From Fervidobacterium sp. UBA5837 (lineage in GTDB: Bacteria; Thermotogota; Thermotogae; Thermotogales; Fervidobacteriaceae), in the NCBI GenBank assembly GCA_002432805.1, contig DJGV01000016.1, positions 34,191 through 98,190 of the forward strand: a DNA stretch of 64,000 nucleotides, written 5' to 3'. The position numbers and the translations under genes are program-made. Shown here piece by piece: positions 52,777 to 61,478 of this stretch (positions are counted from its first letter, which is position 1; every line of letters begins with the position of its first letter). Under the pieces are notes generated by a model, which was not told where the DNA came from, did not search any database, and saw nothing but the letters and a program-made list of their open reading frames with translations.

Positions 52777-53357
52777 AAATCTGTGTAGCGACCAAAAACG
52801 AACATAAAGTTCATGAAATCGCATTAGTCCTACCTTCCGTTATAGAACTGGCGATTGAAGATTTGGATATCGATGTTGAAGAAGATGGAGAAACGTTCAT
52901 CGAAAATTCTATCATCAAGGCACTAGAATACGGTAAACATTTGAACGAACCAGTTATCGCAGATGACTCAGGCTTGTCGATCGATGCACTTGATGGTTTT
53001 CCTGGCGTCATGAGTGCAAGGTACATGGAAGGTCATAACTACATCGAAAAGATGGAGAGTATATTGACACTGCTCAAAAATTCAACCGATAGATCTGCAC
53101 GATTTGTCTGTGCAGCAACGTATTTTAACCCCAAGAGCAAGTTTTTGCTTTCGGTCGAAGGGTACGTCCATGGAACAATTGCTTACGAGATAAGAGGGGA
53201 ACAAGGTTTTGGATATGATCCGATATTCATCCCAGATGGTTATGATCAAACATTTGGTGAGTTAGGTAAAGACGTAAAAAGGTTCATCAGCCACAGGAGT
53301 AATGCATTCAAGAAGTTGTTTGATTTACTCTTGAAGACGGGCGAGATTCATGAATGA
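52773..53357 (+). CDS. rdgB: XTP/dITP pyrophosphatase (RdgB/HAM1)
   Basis: 194 aa from TTG 52773 (GGGGAGG upstream), overlapping uvrA. Removes non-canonical purine nucleoside triphosphates. CVATKNEHKVHEI (substrate loop), ADDSGLSIDALDGFPGVMSARYM, GEQGFGYDPIFIP and SHRSNAFKKL match the family. Pairing with uvrA is functionally sensible (nucleotide pool and DNA repair). Confidence 0.96.
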   Translation: MKICVATKNEHKVHEIALVLPSVIELAIEDLDIDVEEDGETFIENSIIKALEYGKHLNEPVIADDSGLSIDALDGFPGVMSARYMEGHNYIEKMESILTLLKNSTDRSARFVCAATYFNPKSKFLLSVEGYVHGTIAYEIRGEQGFGYDPIFIPDGYDQTFGELGKDVKRFISHRSNAFKKLFDLLLKTGEIHE

Positions 53358-54549
53358 GCTTAGAAACTCTATCATAGTTCATGCCGATAGGTTGTTAACG
53401 CCAGATGGATTGCCACCGTTTAAGGGGTCACAGATGAGGAACATCAATGAGATGTTCGATGTTGATATTGTGATAGAAAATGGTGCAATAACAGATATAC
53501 GTCTGCACAAAGATGCGCACATCACCGCAAAACTTGTGACACCGGGTCTATTTGATGTACACACGCACATTCCATTCGTTGGTTCACGTTCAAAGGAATT
53601 TCTCATGCGCACTCAAGGAAGAAAGTACGTTGAGATTTTGCAATCTGGTGGTGGCATTCACCACACAACTGAGTTAGTCAGGAACTCAACAGAAGAAGAA
53701 CTGTTTTTGCAATCGAAAAGATACATTGAAGATTTCCTTTCCCATGGTGTCGTTGGAATTGAGTGCAAGAGCGGCTATGGTTTGGATGTCGAAAATGAAT
53801 TAAAACAACTTAGAGTTATCAAGAGACTACACCAGACATCTTTTCTAAAGATATCAAGTACATTTCTTGGCCTTCATGCAAAGCCAAAGGATAGATCTCT
53901 AGATAGCTATCTCGATGAACTGAAAACAGTATTACCACAGATAAAAGAAGAGAATTTGGCACAATTTGTTGATGCATTTTGTGATGCAGGTGCCTATGCA
54001 CCTGATGAAATAGAGCAGTTCATGATGTATGCAAAGACACTCGGTTTTGATCTACGATTACATGCAGACGAGATCGAAAATGTTGGTGCAACGAAATTGG
54101 GGATCGAACTCGGTGCAAAGAGCGTAGACCATGTACTGAAGGTCAGTGATTCTGATATCTCTGCACTTTCCAAATCAAATGTGATGGTAACTCTGATGCC
54201 AAATACAAGTTTTTACTTGGGGGAAGGTTTCGCACCAGCAAGAAAATTAATAGATTCAGGAATTGCAATTGCGCTTGGTTCCGATTTCAATCCCGGTTCA
54301 GCACCGATTTATCAACCTGGCTTTGTAATGCACTTGGCTATAAGATTTTTGAAGATGGAACCGGAAGAAATATTGACAGCGTACACGGCAAATGGTGCAT
54401 ATTTGCTTGGAATAAATTCCGGTATCGTTGCGCCAAGTTTTTCAGCGGACTTAGTCCTGTGGAAAACATCAGAATTCATAGATATACCTTACATGTTCCA
54501 AGAAAATTTTGTAGATCACGTGTTGATAGATGGGAGGATAGCCATCTGA
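53350..54549 (+). CDS. hutI: Imidazolonepropionase-like amidohydrolase
   Basis: 399 aa, ATG 53350 overlapping rdgB by 8 bases. Metal-dependent amidohydrolase. TPGLFDVHTHIPFVGSR (HxH metal site), SGGGIHHTT, CKSGYGLD, FDLRLHADEI, SVDHVL, and ALGSDFNPGSAP follow the HutI pattern closely. HutI opens imidazolone propionate to formiminoglutamate in histidine breakdown. No hutH, hutU or formiminoglutamate gene is near, so it may be part of a scattered pathway or used on another imidazolone-like damage product. Confidence 0.85.
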   Translation: MNELRNSIIVHADRLLTPDGLPPFKGSQMRNINEMFDVDIVIENGAITDIRLHKDAHITAKLVTPGLFDVHTHIPFVGSRSKEFLMRTQGRKYVEILQSGGGIHHTTELVRNSTEEELFLQSKRYIEDFLSHGVVGIECKSGYGLDVENELKQLRVIKRLHQTSFLKISSTFLGLHAKPKDRSLDSYLDELKTVLPQIKEENLAQFVDAFCDAGAYAPDEIEQFMMYAKTLGFDLRLHADEIENVGATKLGIELGAKSVDHVLKVSDSDISALSKSNVMVTLMPNTSFYLGEGFAPARKLIDSGIAIALGSDFNPGSAPIYQPGFVMHLAIRFLKMEPEEILTAYTANGAYLLGINSGIVAPSFSADLVLWKTSEFIDIPYMFQENFVDHVLIDGRIAI

Positions 54550-54572
54550 GACTTAATAAACAGCATGATAAA

Positions 54573-54989
54573 ATGGATGAATCGAACGATGTGAAAAAGG
54601 CACGTCGTGATTTCATTCTATTCATTTTAGTAACATCGTGTGCATTAATTACCTTCTTTGTATCGAAATTCTATGTGCCTAACGTAAACAACGTTACAAA
54701 TACCGTTGTTGTTAGAATAGCTGGAGATTCGGCATACGAGTTTTCTCAACCGGGAGATTGGCAGATAATTGATTCACAAAATGAATATGTAACCACACTC
54801 CATTACGATGGAAACAATATTTGGGTTACAGACTCCGATTGTCCGGACAAGATTTGTGAGAAGATGGGAAAGGTAGGCCAAGGAGGAAGCATAATTTGCG
54901 TACCAAACAAGATGATCATAGAATTCAAGAAGAAGGAAACGCAAGAAACGGTAGAAACAGCAAGTACGACAGACGTACAAACGTGGTGA
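54573..54989 (+). CDS. NusG domain II (NusG_II)-containing membrane-anchored protein
   Basis: 138 aa from ATG 54573; no good ribosome site precedes it. A CTG 8 bases after GGGAGG, overlapping the hutI stop, is an alternative start. One membrane helix (about residues 15-33), then a domain ending in SDCPDKICEKMGKVGQGG and SIICVPNKMIIEF, the cysteine-containing NusG_II signature. Such proteins are typically paired with Gx-family permeases, as here. Function is unknown; possibly redox or electron transfer, as the cysteines resemble those near RnfG-like genes. Confidence 0.8.
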   Translation: MDESNDVKKARRDFILFILVTSCALITFFVSKFYVPNVNNVTNTVVVRIAGDSAYEFSQPGDWQIIDSQNEYVTTLHYDGNNIWVTDSDCPDKICEKMGKVGQGGSIICVPNKMIIEFKKKETQETVETASTTDVQTW

Positions 54990-55465
54990 CACTTGGCGTA
55001 ATGATAGCAATTAGCAGTGTCGTATACGTATTAGAAGGGTTGATACCATTTCCGGTGCCTGGCGGCAAATGGGGATTTTCAAATTTTCTCGTTCTGTACC
55101 TTTCTTTTTTCTCCGGAATTACAAATGGAATCGTACTTGCAATTTCAAAATCGTTGCTTGGTTCTATACTCTCAGGTACTATATTCACCCCCGGCTTTTT
55201 TATGGGATTTCTTGGAAGCTTGGCATCAGCTATTGCACAAGGCGCCATTGCAAAGTTCAATATCTTTGGATTAACGGGTATCAGCATCTTAGGAATGCTT
55301 GTAAATAATGTTGTTCAATTTCTCGTCGGAAGCTTCTTGATAGGGTCTTCTGCAATATACGTCTTTTTACCACTAGTCATATTCTTGGGTACTTTCTCGG
55401 CACTGGCAAATGCATATCTTGCCAACCAGACTGAGAAGATATTCGAAAGCATGGAAGAGCGATAA
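54986..55465 (+). CDS. Gx transporter family protein (heptaprenyl diphosphate synthase component I-like)
   Basis: 159 aa from GTG 54986, which overlaps the previous stop as GTGA. A TTG at 54896 after AGGAGG would give 30 extra hydrophilic residues but lies deep in the conserved NusG_II gene. Five to six membrane helices; GLIPFPVPGGKWGFSNFLVLY is the family motif. Related to substrate-binding S components of ECF-type transporters. The substrate may be a quinone or isoprenoid precursor. Coupled to the NusG_II protein. Confidence 0.85.
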   Translation: MTLGVMIAISSVVYVLEGLIPFPVPGGKWGFSNFLVLYLSFFSGITNGIVLAISKSLLGSILSGTIFTPGFFMGFLGSLASAIAQGAIAKFNIFGLTGISILGMLVNNVVQFLVGSFLIGSSAIYVFLPLVIFLGTFSALANAYLANQTEKIFESMEER

Positions 55466-55506
55466 CGATAATCTTGATATTGAAAAGTAGTGGGAGGTGA
55501 CAGGCA

Positions 55507-56823
55507 GTGATAAGACAATCAGATTTTCCAAAGAACTTCTATTTTGGTACAGCAACAGCTTCTTACCAAATAGAAGGTGCGTTTGATGAAGATGGTAAAG
55601 GTCCATCGATATGGGATGTCTTTTCTCATACGCCAGGAAAGACATTCAATGGTGATACAGGAGACATGGCATGCGATCATTACCATAGATACAAAGAGGA
55701 CATTCAGATAATGAAAGACATAGGTCTTAATGCATACCGATTCTCGATCTCCTGGTCACGTATCATGCCAGATGGGAAAAACATCAATCAAAAGGGTATC
55801 GATTTTTACAATCGACTTGTTGACGAACTACTTAAAGCGAATATCACACCGTTTGTGACGCTCTATCATTGGGATCTACCATATGCGTTGCAAGAAAAGG
55901 GTGGATGGCTGAATCCAGATATTGCGATGTACTTCAGGGCATATGCAACTTTCATGTTCGATGAATTGGGAGACAGAGTAAAGCATTGGATAACTTTGAA
56001 CGAACCATGGTGTTCTTCTTTTTTAGGTTACTTTACTGGTGAACATGCACCAGGGCATCAGAACTTACAAGAAGCAATTCTCGCTGCACACAACCTGCTT
56101 AGGGCTCATGGCTACGCTGTCCAATCATTCAGAGAAGAGGTAAAAGATGGAAAGATTGGATTAACCAACGTAACAATGAAAGTCGAACCGGGCGATTCAA
56201 AACCAGAGAGTTTTCTCGTCGCAGGATTAGTCGACAAGATAGTCAACGCTTGGTTTCATGATCCAGTCATATTTGGAAAATATCCGGAAGAAGCAGTTAA
56301 GAACTATTCAGAAAGAGGTATTCAAGTACCATCCGAAGATCTTGAACTTATTTCAAGTCCAATAGATTTCTTTGGAGTAAACTATTATACTCGTACACTG
56401 GTCGCATACGATGAAAATAGTCCACTTGGATTTTCGTACGTTCAGGGAGACCTTCCAAAGACTGAGATGGGCTGGGAGATCTATCCACAAGGATTATTCG
56501 AAACGCTTGTCAATCTAAAAGAGAGATACAAATTACCTTTGTACATTACAGAAAATGGCATGGCTGGACCTGATAAAGTTGAAAACGGAAGGGTCAAAGA
56601 TACATACAGAATAGAATACCTTGAAAAGCACTTTGAAGCTGCCTTATCAGCGATAGAGGCGGGCGTAGATTTGAGAGGATACTTCATATGGTCACTTATG
56701 GACAACTTTGAGTGGGCACACGGTTATTCCAAAAGATTTGGAATTGTCTATGTAGACTACGCTACACAAAAGAGGATTTTGAAAGACAGTGCGTTGTGGT
56801 TGAAAGACTTTATTAAATCATAA
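55507..56823 (+). CDS. bglA: Beta-glucosidase, glycoside hydrolase family 1
   Basis: 438 aa, GTG 55507 with GGGAGGTGA upstream. Retaining beta-glycosidase of family GH1. Seen: FYFGTATASYQIEGA, the acid/base E166 in TLNEPWCSS, FFGVNYYTR, the nucleophile E349 in YITENGMAG, and FEWAHGYSKRFGIVYVDY. Cytoplasmic (no signal), so it would act on imported cellobiose or other beta-glucosides. Last gene of the mgtE-uvrA run, closed by a bidirectional terminator. Confidence 0.96.
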   Translation: MIRQSDFPKNFYFGTATASYQIEGAFDEDGKGPSIWDVFSHTPGKTFNGDTGDMACDHYHRYKEDIQIMKDIGLNAYRFSISWSRIMPDGKNINQKGIDFYNRLVDELLKANITPFVTLYHWDLPYALQEKGGWLNPDIAMYFRAYATFMFDELGDRVKHWITLNEPWCSSFLGYFTGEHAPGHQNLQEAILAAHNLLRAHGYAVQSFREEVKDGKIGLTNVTMKVEPGDSKPESFLVAGLVDKIVNAWFHDPVIFGKYPEEAVKNYSERGIQVPSEDLELISSPIDFFGVNYYTRTLVAYDENSPLGFSYVQGDLPKTEMGWEIYPQGLFETLVNLKERYKLPLYITENGMAGPDKVENGRVKDTYRIEYLEKHFEAALSAIEAGVDLRGYFIWSLMDNFEWAHGYSKRFGIVYVDYATQKRILKDSALWLKDFIKS

Positions 56824-56864
56824 CTATAAGGAATTACTTTCAAAGCAAGACGATAGCAAAATAC

Positions 56865-56901
56865 AAAGCACGTAAGAAGACTTGGCCATCTTACGTGCTT
56901 T
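56865..56901. terminator. Bidirectional terminator between bglA and fliY
   Basis: Perfect 13-bp stem AAAGCACGTAAGA / TCTTACGTGCTTT with an 11-base loop. T-runs on both sides (TTTATTTT on plus, TTTGTATTTTG on minus) suit the convergent bglA and fliY genes. The right arm overlaps the fliY stop codon by two bases. Confidence 0.9.
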
Positions 56902-57988
56902 ATTTTAAGCCGTAAAGCCTTTCTTTGGGACTTATAATCTCTGTGATCCTAACACCGAAGTTCTCATCTATAACAACTACCTCACCTTTAGCAATGAGCT
57001 TGTTGTTAACGTATATATCAACTGGTTCACCAGTTAACTTATCTAACTCTATGAGTGAACCTACGCCAAGTTCCATAACTTCCTTCAACGTAAGTTTTGT
57101 TCTACCCAACTCCACAGTTATATTTAGTGGTATATCGAAAAGCAGTTGCAACCGTTCATCAATTGCGGCACTTTCATCAGAACTTTGTTGCTGATTTGAT
57201 CTTCCGAAATCTTCAAATTGTGCCGGTCTCGCTGCGACGGATGGTTTTTCCTCTTTTCTTGGTGGCTGCACGTTCAGATTAGCAGAAACTGGTGTCTGTC
57301 GAGGAGCAGATTGCTGCCTAGGTTTTTCAACTGGCCGATTAGCTGTACCTGATATCAAATCATGTAACTTTCTCACAAAAGGTATAGGCATGGCGAGAAA
57401 GAACTTCGTCGGTTGTAAATCTTCAATGTTCATCGTAAAGTTCACTTTTGCGACCCGATCAAATTCCTCGCTAATAGGTGGAAACCTCACGGTTGTATCG
57501 CCAAAATTAAGTATTTCCACACTCGGTGGTGTAATATTAACTGGATTTTTGATCATACCAGAGAGTGAGGTTGCAGCGGTTCCCATCATCTGGTTCATAG
57601 CCTCGCCAACCGCACTAAGCTTGAAGTCGTCAAGTTCAGTGCCTTCTGCTTGTCCCATTCCACCCATCATTATATCTGCTATTTGAGCAGACGTATCCTT
57701 TTCTAAAACGAGTACACTAAGTCCCTCAACAATACCTTCAAAGTGAATAGTGACGCACACTTTCTCACCCGATAATTCCTTTTTGAGATCGCCCAATGTC
57801 AATATTTCAACAGCTGGTGTCGATATGTCTACTTTTCTACCGAGAATGTCAGAAAGCGCAGTTGCACCACTACCGAGTATGATGTTTCCGACCTCACCTA
57901 TCATATCTTTTTCCAAATCGGTTAGATTACCGACTTGTCCTAGTAAAGCATCTAATTCTTCTTGAGAAAGAAAATCGTTATTCATCAT
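56900..57988 (-). CDS. fliY: Flagellar motor switch phosphatase FliY
   Basis: 362 aa from ATG 57988 (GAAGGTG upstream), overlapping fliM by 11 bases. The N-terminal LSQEELDALLGQ is a CheY-P binding peptide. The CheC-like middle has both phosphatase centres intact (GEVGNIILGSGATALSDILG and GEAMNQMMGTAATSLSGMI). A proline/glutamine-rich linker (about residues 220-275) leads to a C-terminal FliN/SpoA domain (LNITVELGRTKLTLKEVMELGVGS). It forms the switch with FliM and dephosphorylates CheY-P. Confidence 0.94.
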   Translation of the reverse strand: MMNNDFLSQEELDALLGQVGNLTDLEKDMIGEVGNIILGSGATALSDILGRKVDISTPAVEILTLGDLKKELSGEKVCVTIHFEGIVEGLSVLVLEKDTSAQIADIMMGGMGQAEGTELDDFKLSAVGEAMNQMMGTAATSLSGMIKNPVNITPPSVEILNFGDTTVRFPPISEEFDRVAKVNFTMNIEDLQPTKFFLAMPIPFVRKLHDLISGTANRPVEKPRQQSAPRQTPVSANLNVQPPRKEEKPSVAARPAQFEDFGRSNQQQSSDESAAIDERLQLLFDIPLNITVELGRTKLTLKEVMELGVGSLIELDKLTGEPVDIYVNNKLIAKGEVVVIDENFGVRITEIISPKERLYGLK

Positions 57989-58979
57989 GGTTATCACCTT
58001 CTTCAATTATCTCAGTTACTCGTACGGCGTAATTTCCCTTGTACTGGCCCGGCTTTCCAAAAAATTTTGTTCTCCCATTGACTTCAACATTTATCGGATC
58101 ATCGTAATGTTCTTTCAATCTGATAACATCACCCGTTTCCAACGTCAAGATCTCTCCAAGAGATAGTACAGTCTCGCCAATTTTTGCTATAACTTCGACC
58201 TTTGTCTTCTGAAGACTAGACCTAAGGTTGTCCACATGTTCCTTTGTCACTTCTTTTTGTTTAACTTTGAACCAGCTTTGCGTTGTGAGTTTCTCACTTA
58301 TTGGCTCTATCAGCGAAGATGGCCAACAGATGCTCATATATCCCTCTACCTTACTAAAATTCACAAAGAACGTGATTGCTAAGACCATTTCATTACTGGG
58401 TACAATCTGTACAAATTGCGGATTTGTCTCAAGCGATTCAACGACCGGTATGAATGGATGAACCGAAATCCATGCTTGGGAAAGCGATGTGAGTAAGTTC
58501 ACTACTTCTTTTCTTATAATTCCAGTCTCTATTTCAGTTGGTATCCTTTTCGTATCAGATACTTCTCCAGGCCCACCTAACAAGATATCCAAGATGCCGT
58601 AAAATATCTCCAGGCTCATATTAAGTATAGCACTACCCGTAAACTCGCGTGCCGTGAAGATCGTTATGAATGATGGATTGCCTATTGATTTCATGTACTC
58701 ATCGTACGTCAACTGATCTATTCCAACTACGCTAACAGATGTAAATGACCTCAATTTTCCAGAAAAATATGTAGAGACGCTCCTGCCAAAATTCTCGTGA
58801 ATCATCTGGATAGTTCTTATCTGCTCTTTAGAAAACTTCTGAGGCCTCAAAAAGTCATAGGTGCGAATCCTTTTCTCTTCGCCTTCTTTTTTTACTTCCT
58901 CAATATTCACTTCTCCTTGCGATAGAGCAGACAACAACCTATCTATCTCTTCTTGGCTAAGAACATCAGACAATGGCAA
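57978..58979 (-). CDS. fliM: Flagellar motor switch protein FliM
   Basis: 333 aa, ATG 58979. N-terminal CheY-binding DVLSQEEIDRLLSALSQGE; CheC-like middle (about 40-230) with the GIDQLTYDEYMKSI segment and STYFSGKLRSF; C-terminal SpoA domain (GETVLSLGEILTLETGDVI). Placed between fliL and fliY in the usual flagellar order. Confidence 0.96.
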   Translation of the reverse strand: MPLSDVLSQEEIDRLLSALSQGEVNIEEVKKEGEEKRIRTYDFLRPQKFSKEQIRTIQMIHENFGRSVSTYFSGKLRSFTSVSVVGIDQLTYDEYMKSIGNPSFITIFTAREFTGSAILNMSLEIFYGILDILLGGPGEVSDTKRIPTEIETGIIRKEVVNLLTSLSQAWISVHPFIPVVESLETNPQFVQIVPSNEMVLAITFFVNFSKVEGYMSICWPSSLIEPISEKLTTQSWFKVKQKEVTKEHVDNLRSSLQKTKVEVIAKIGETVLSLGEILTLETGDVIRLKEHYDDPINVEVNGRTKFFGKPGQYKGNYAVRVTEIIEEGDNHDE

Positions 58980-59025
58980 CTACCTCCTAAATTACCTCAC
59001 CCTTCATTTCTTCATAAGCCCAAAT

Positions 59026-59565
59026 CTATTGAACCGTACTAACTGCCTTTATGTATATGTAAACATTGAGTACACCGTATTTTTCATTCTCACCAGTGAA
59101 CCCAGTTACTTGGTTAACCGCTTCTCTTATCTGTTTTTTCAACAAATCAAGTCCTGAAGGCGTGATTAAATCATACCGTTCTTTACCCAGGAAAATCGTC
59201 ATGAGCGCATCCATTACCTCATCATTCTTCCCTGCCACGGCAGCTCTGCACGGCTCACTGCCAACGAGTAAAGTGAGCGAATCGACCACTGCAACATCTC
59301 TTCCACCCTTGAGTAGGAATGTTTGATAAGTTCCAGATTGTATCACCACAGCCTTTATCTGAGTAGGATTGCTAGCTGCAGCCTGCGTTTGTTGAGTTTG
59401 CTGTGGTTGATTATTTGACCCCAGAAAGAAAAAGACTACAAGACTGACTACCAGAGATATGACTAAAGGTAAGACTACAATCTTTACAATGTCAGGTAAG
59501 CCTTTTCTTTTCTTCTTTTGGCCCTGTTCTACTTGAGATTCTGTATCTTCTGGCATCTTATCCAC
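59026..59565 (-). CDS. fliL: Flagellar basal body-associated protein FliL
   Basis: 179 aa, ATG 59565, overlapping motB by 8 bases. Hydrophilic Lys/Glu N-terminus, one membrane helix (about residues 28-48, VVLPLVISLVVSLVVFFFLG), a Gln-rich linker and a SPFH-like periplasmic domain. Position next to motB and fliM supports the call; sequence similarity is modest, as is usual for FliL. Confidence 0.88.
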   Translation of the reverse strand: MDKMPEDTESQVEQGQKKKRKGLPDIVKIVVLPLVISLVVSLVVFFFLGSNNQPQQTQQTQAAASNPTQIKAVVIQSGTYQTFLLKGGRDVAVVDSLTLLVGSEPCRAAVAGKNDEVMDALMTIFLGKERYDLITPSGLDLLKKQIREAVNQVTGFTGENEKYGVLNVYIYIKAVSTVQ

Positions 59566-60433
59566 TCCTCGTCTCGCGTTTGACCAAGATCTCTATCTTC
59601 CTGTACATTGCCCTGATGGTTTGAATGTCTGCTTCGTATTTCTTAGAAAGCTTGTCAACTTCTGATTGATATGTATTAGAATCTATTTTCCCACTTTCGT
59701 ATTTCTTCTTAAGTTCTGAAAGGTCATAATCATAACTGGCCTTCGCAGCCTTCAGCTCTTTAACTACATCCACATCACCTTTTCCAATGGGTATAAATCG
59801 GTCAGGCGAATAGAAATAGTCTACATCAAACAATCCTGAACGTACTTCTGCTATTCTCTCTATACTCCTTTTTTGCCTTAAATCTGTAAGCAGGAAGTTC
59901 ACTACGCTTGAAGCCCGCGCACTGCTCAAATGCCAGTTAGACGGATATATCGATTCAGGCATAAGAGCTCTGTCGTCAGCATATCCTTTAACTTCTATGA
60001 TATTGGAAGTGTGCTCGATGATAATTGCTCCTACCTTTTCTATGACCTCTTTGGCTTGTGCAGTTAGCCTTGCACTTCCAGATTCGAATATCTCAAAATT
60101 ACTTAGCACAATTACTGTTCCTTCATCTCTTTCTTCTATTGTAACCCTACCTTTGTACTCTTCAGATTCAGAAATCCTAAGCAAATCTTGGTACACCCCG
60201 GGTTTTGAAGAGATCAACGCTTCTTGGCTCATCGTCTGTCCGCCAGTTAAAACACTCGGCGGACTTCCACCCAACGCAACACTCATACCAACAGCTGCTT
60301 GCTGATACTTACCGGGGGATATAGTAGACATCGAAAAAAGCAAAACAAAAAATGTTAGAAGAAGAGTTACCATGTCCCCATATGTATTTAACCACTCTGC
60401 CACTGACTTACAAACACATTTATCCTTTGCCAT
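59558..60433 (-). CDS. motB: Flagellar stator protein MotB
   Basis: 291 aa, ATG 60433. Single membrane helix containing the ion-binding Asp D20 in TYGDMVTLLLTFFVLLFSMS, then an OmpA-like peptidoglycan-binding domain (GSARLTAQAKEVIEK, IEVKGYADDRALMP, SSARASSVVNFLL). The C-terminus carries an extra coiled coil (ELKAAKASYDYDLSELKKKYE). Two N-terminal Cys (CVC) are unusual. H+ versus Na+ use cannot be decided by eye. Confidence 0.95.
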   Translation of the reverse strand: MAKDKCVCKSVAEWLNTYGDMVTLLLTFFVLLFSMSTISPGKYQQAAVGMSVALGGSPPSVLTGGQTMSQEALISSKPGVYQDLLRISESEEYKGRVTIEERDEGTVIVLSNFEIFESGSARLTAQAKEVIEKVGAIIIEHTSNIIEVKGYADDRALMPESIYPSNWHLSSARASSVVNFLLTDLRQKRSIERIAEVRSGLFDVDYFYSPDRFIPIGKGDVDVVKELKAAKASYDYDLSELKKKYESGKIDSNTYQSEVDKLSKKYEADIQTIRAMYRKIEILVKRETRSG

Positions 60434-61224
60434 TACGCACCAGCTCCCTGGGTTTGGGCTTCATACTTCTTCCTTTCAGATGTTGGTAGGTAAGATTTCA
60501 GCTTTTCTTCAAGCACTCTTGGATTCTCACCAGCCTGTATCGATATCACACCTTCAAGTACCATCCTTTTTGATAATTCTAAGTCTGCAGACCTTTTTGA
60601 CATCTTTTCAGCAACTGGAAGCCCAACAATATTGGCAAGTATCGAACCGTAAAGCGTTGTTATCAATGCAATAGCCATTGAAGGTCCTAAGGTTTCAGGG
60701 TTATTCAATTGTTGCAGCATTATGATAAGCCCAACAAGTGTACCTATCATACCAAATGCTGGACCAAATGTACCAAGAGAGTCAAAGAAGGCTTTTTCAT
60801 CCATCATCTCTGCTGTGGCTCTATCTATTTCTATTTCCATCATGCTCCTAAGTACTTCCGGTTCTGTTCCATCGACGACAAGTTGCACTGCTTTTTTTAA
60901 GAAAGGATCTGTAATTTCCTCTAAATTTGCTTCCAGAGAAAGCAGTCCTTCTCTTCTCGCCTTTTCAGAGAAGGTAACAAGCGTTCTCAAATTACCAACG
61001 TAATCAATCTTCGGTTCCCTGATTGCTCTCATGATAACACCAACAATGCCAAAAACAACATTTTTCTTATTCGCTGTTATGGCAGAGGATAGTGCACCAC
61101 CAAACGTTATGACAATCGATGGTATATTTATAAATGTGGACATCTCACCGGAACCGCTTATTATTCCGTAGAACATGAGAATAAATCCTAAAATCACACC
61201 TATGATAACAGTTATATCCATCAT
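60433..61224 (-). CDS. motA: Flagellar stator protein MotA
   Basis: 263 aa, ATG 61224, overlapping flbD by 4 bases and sharing one base with the motB start. Four membrane helices: two N-terminal (about 4-24, 30-50), and two C-terminal (about 150-170, 182-205) with FGPAFGMIGTLVGLIIML and TTLYGSILANIVGLPVAEK. The cytoplasmic loop has REGLLSLEANLEEITDPFLKK. Pairs with MotB. Confidence 0.96.
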   Translation of the reverse strand: MMDITVIIGVILGFILMFYGIISGSGEMSTFINIPSIVITFGGALSSAITANKKNVVFGIVGVIMRAIREPKIDYVGNLRTLVTFSEKARREGLLSLEANLEEITDPFLKKAVQLVVDGTEPEVLRSMMEIEIDRATAEMMDEKAFFDSLGTFGPAFGMIGTLVGLIIMLQQLNNPETLGPSMAIALITTLYGSILANIVGLPVAEKMSKRSADLELSKRMVLEGVISIQAGENPRVLEEKLKSYLPTSERKKYEAQTQGAGA

Positions 61225-61424
61225 TCATCACCTACCGTTGGTGGCAAAAATATCTTCTTCTTATATTCTAACACTTTTTTTACGACTTCTTCAATTGGTT
61301 CTGCAACAATGTACTTCTTACCATTGAATAAAGTTATGGTAGTATCCGGATTGGCTTCTATCTTCTCAATGTATTCAGCATTTATGTAGAATTCTTTACC
61401 ATTCAAGGTTGTGACTCTGATCAC
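61221..61424 (-). CDS. flbD: Flagellar protein FlbD
   Basis: 67 aa, GTG 61424 with AGAAGGTGATG upstream. Small protein with VTTLNGKEFYINAEYIEKIEANPDTTITL and the GKKYIVAEPIEEVV segment typical of FlbD. Lies between flgE and motA, the standard place. Function not well known. Confidence 0.93.
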   Translation of the reverse strand: MIRVTTLNGKEFYINAEYIEKIEANPDTTITLFNGKKYIVAEPIEEVVKKVLEYKKKIFLPPTVGDE

Positions 61425-61478
61425 AACATCACCTTCTATTGATTCTGTATTCTACTTTCTTTACTATTTACAAATCTA

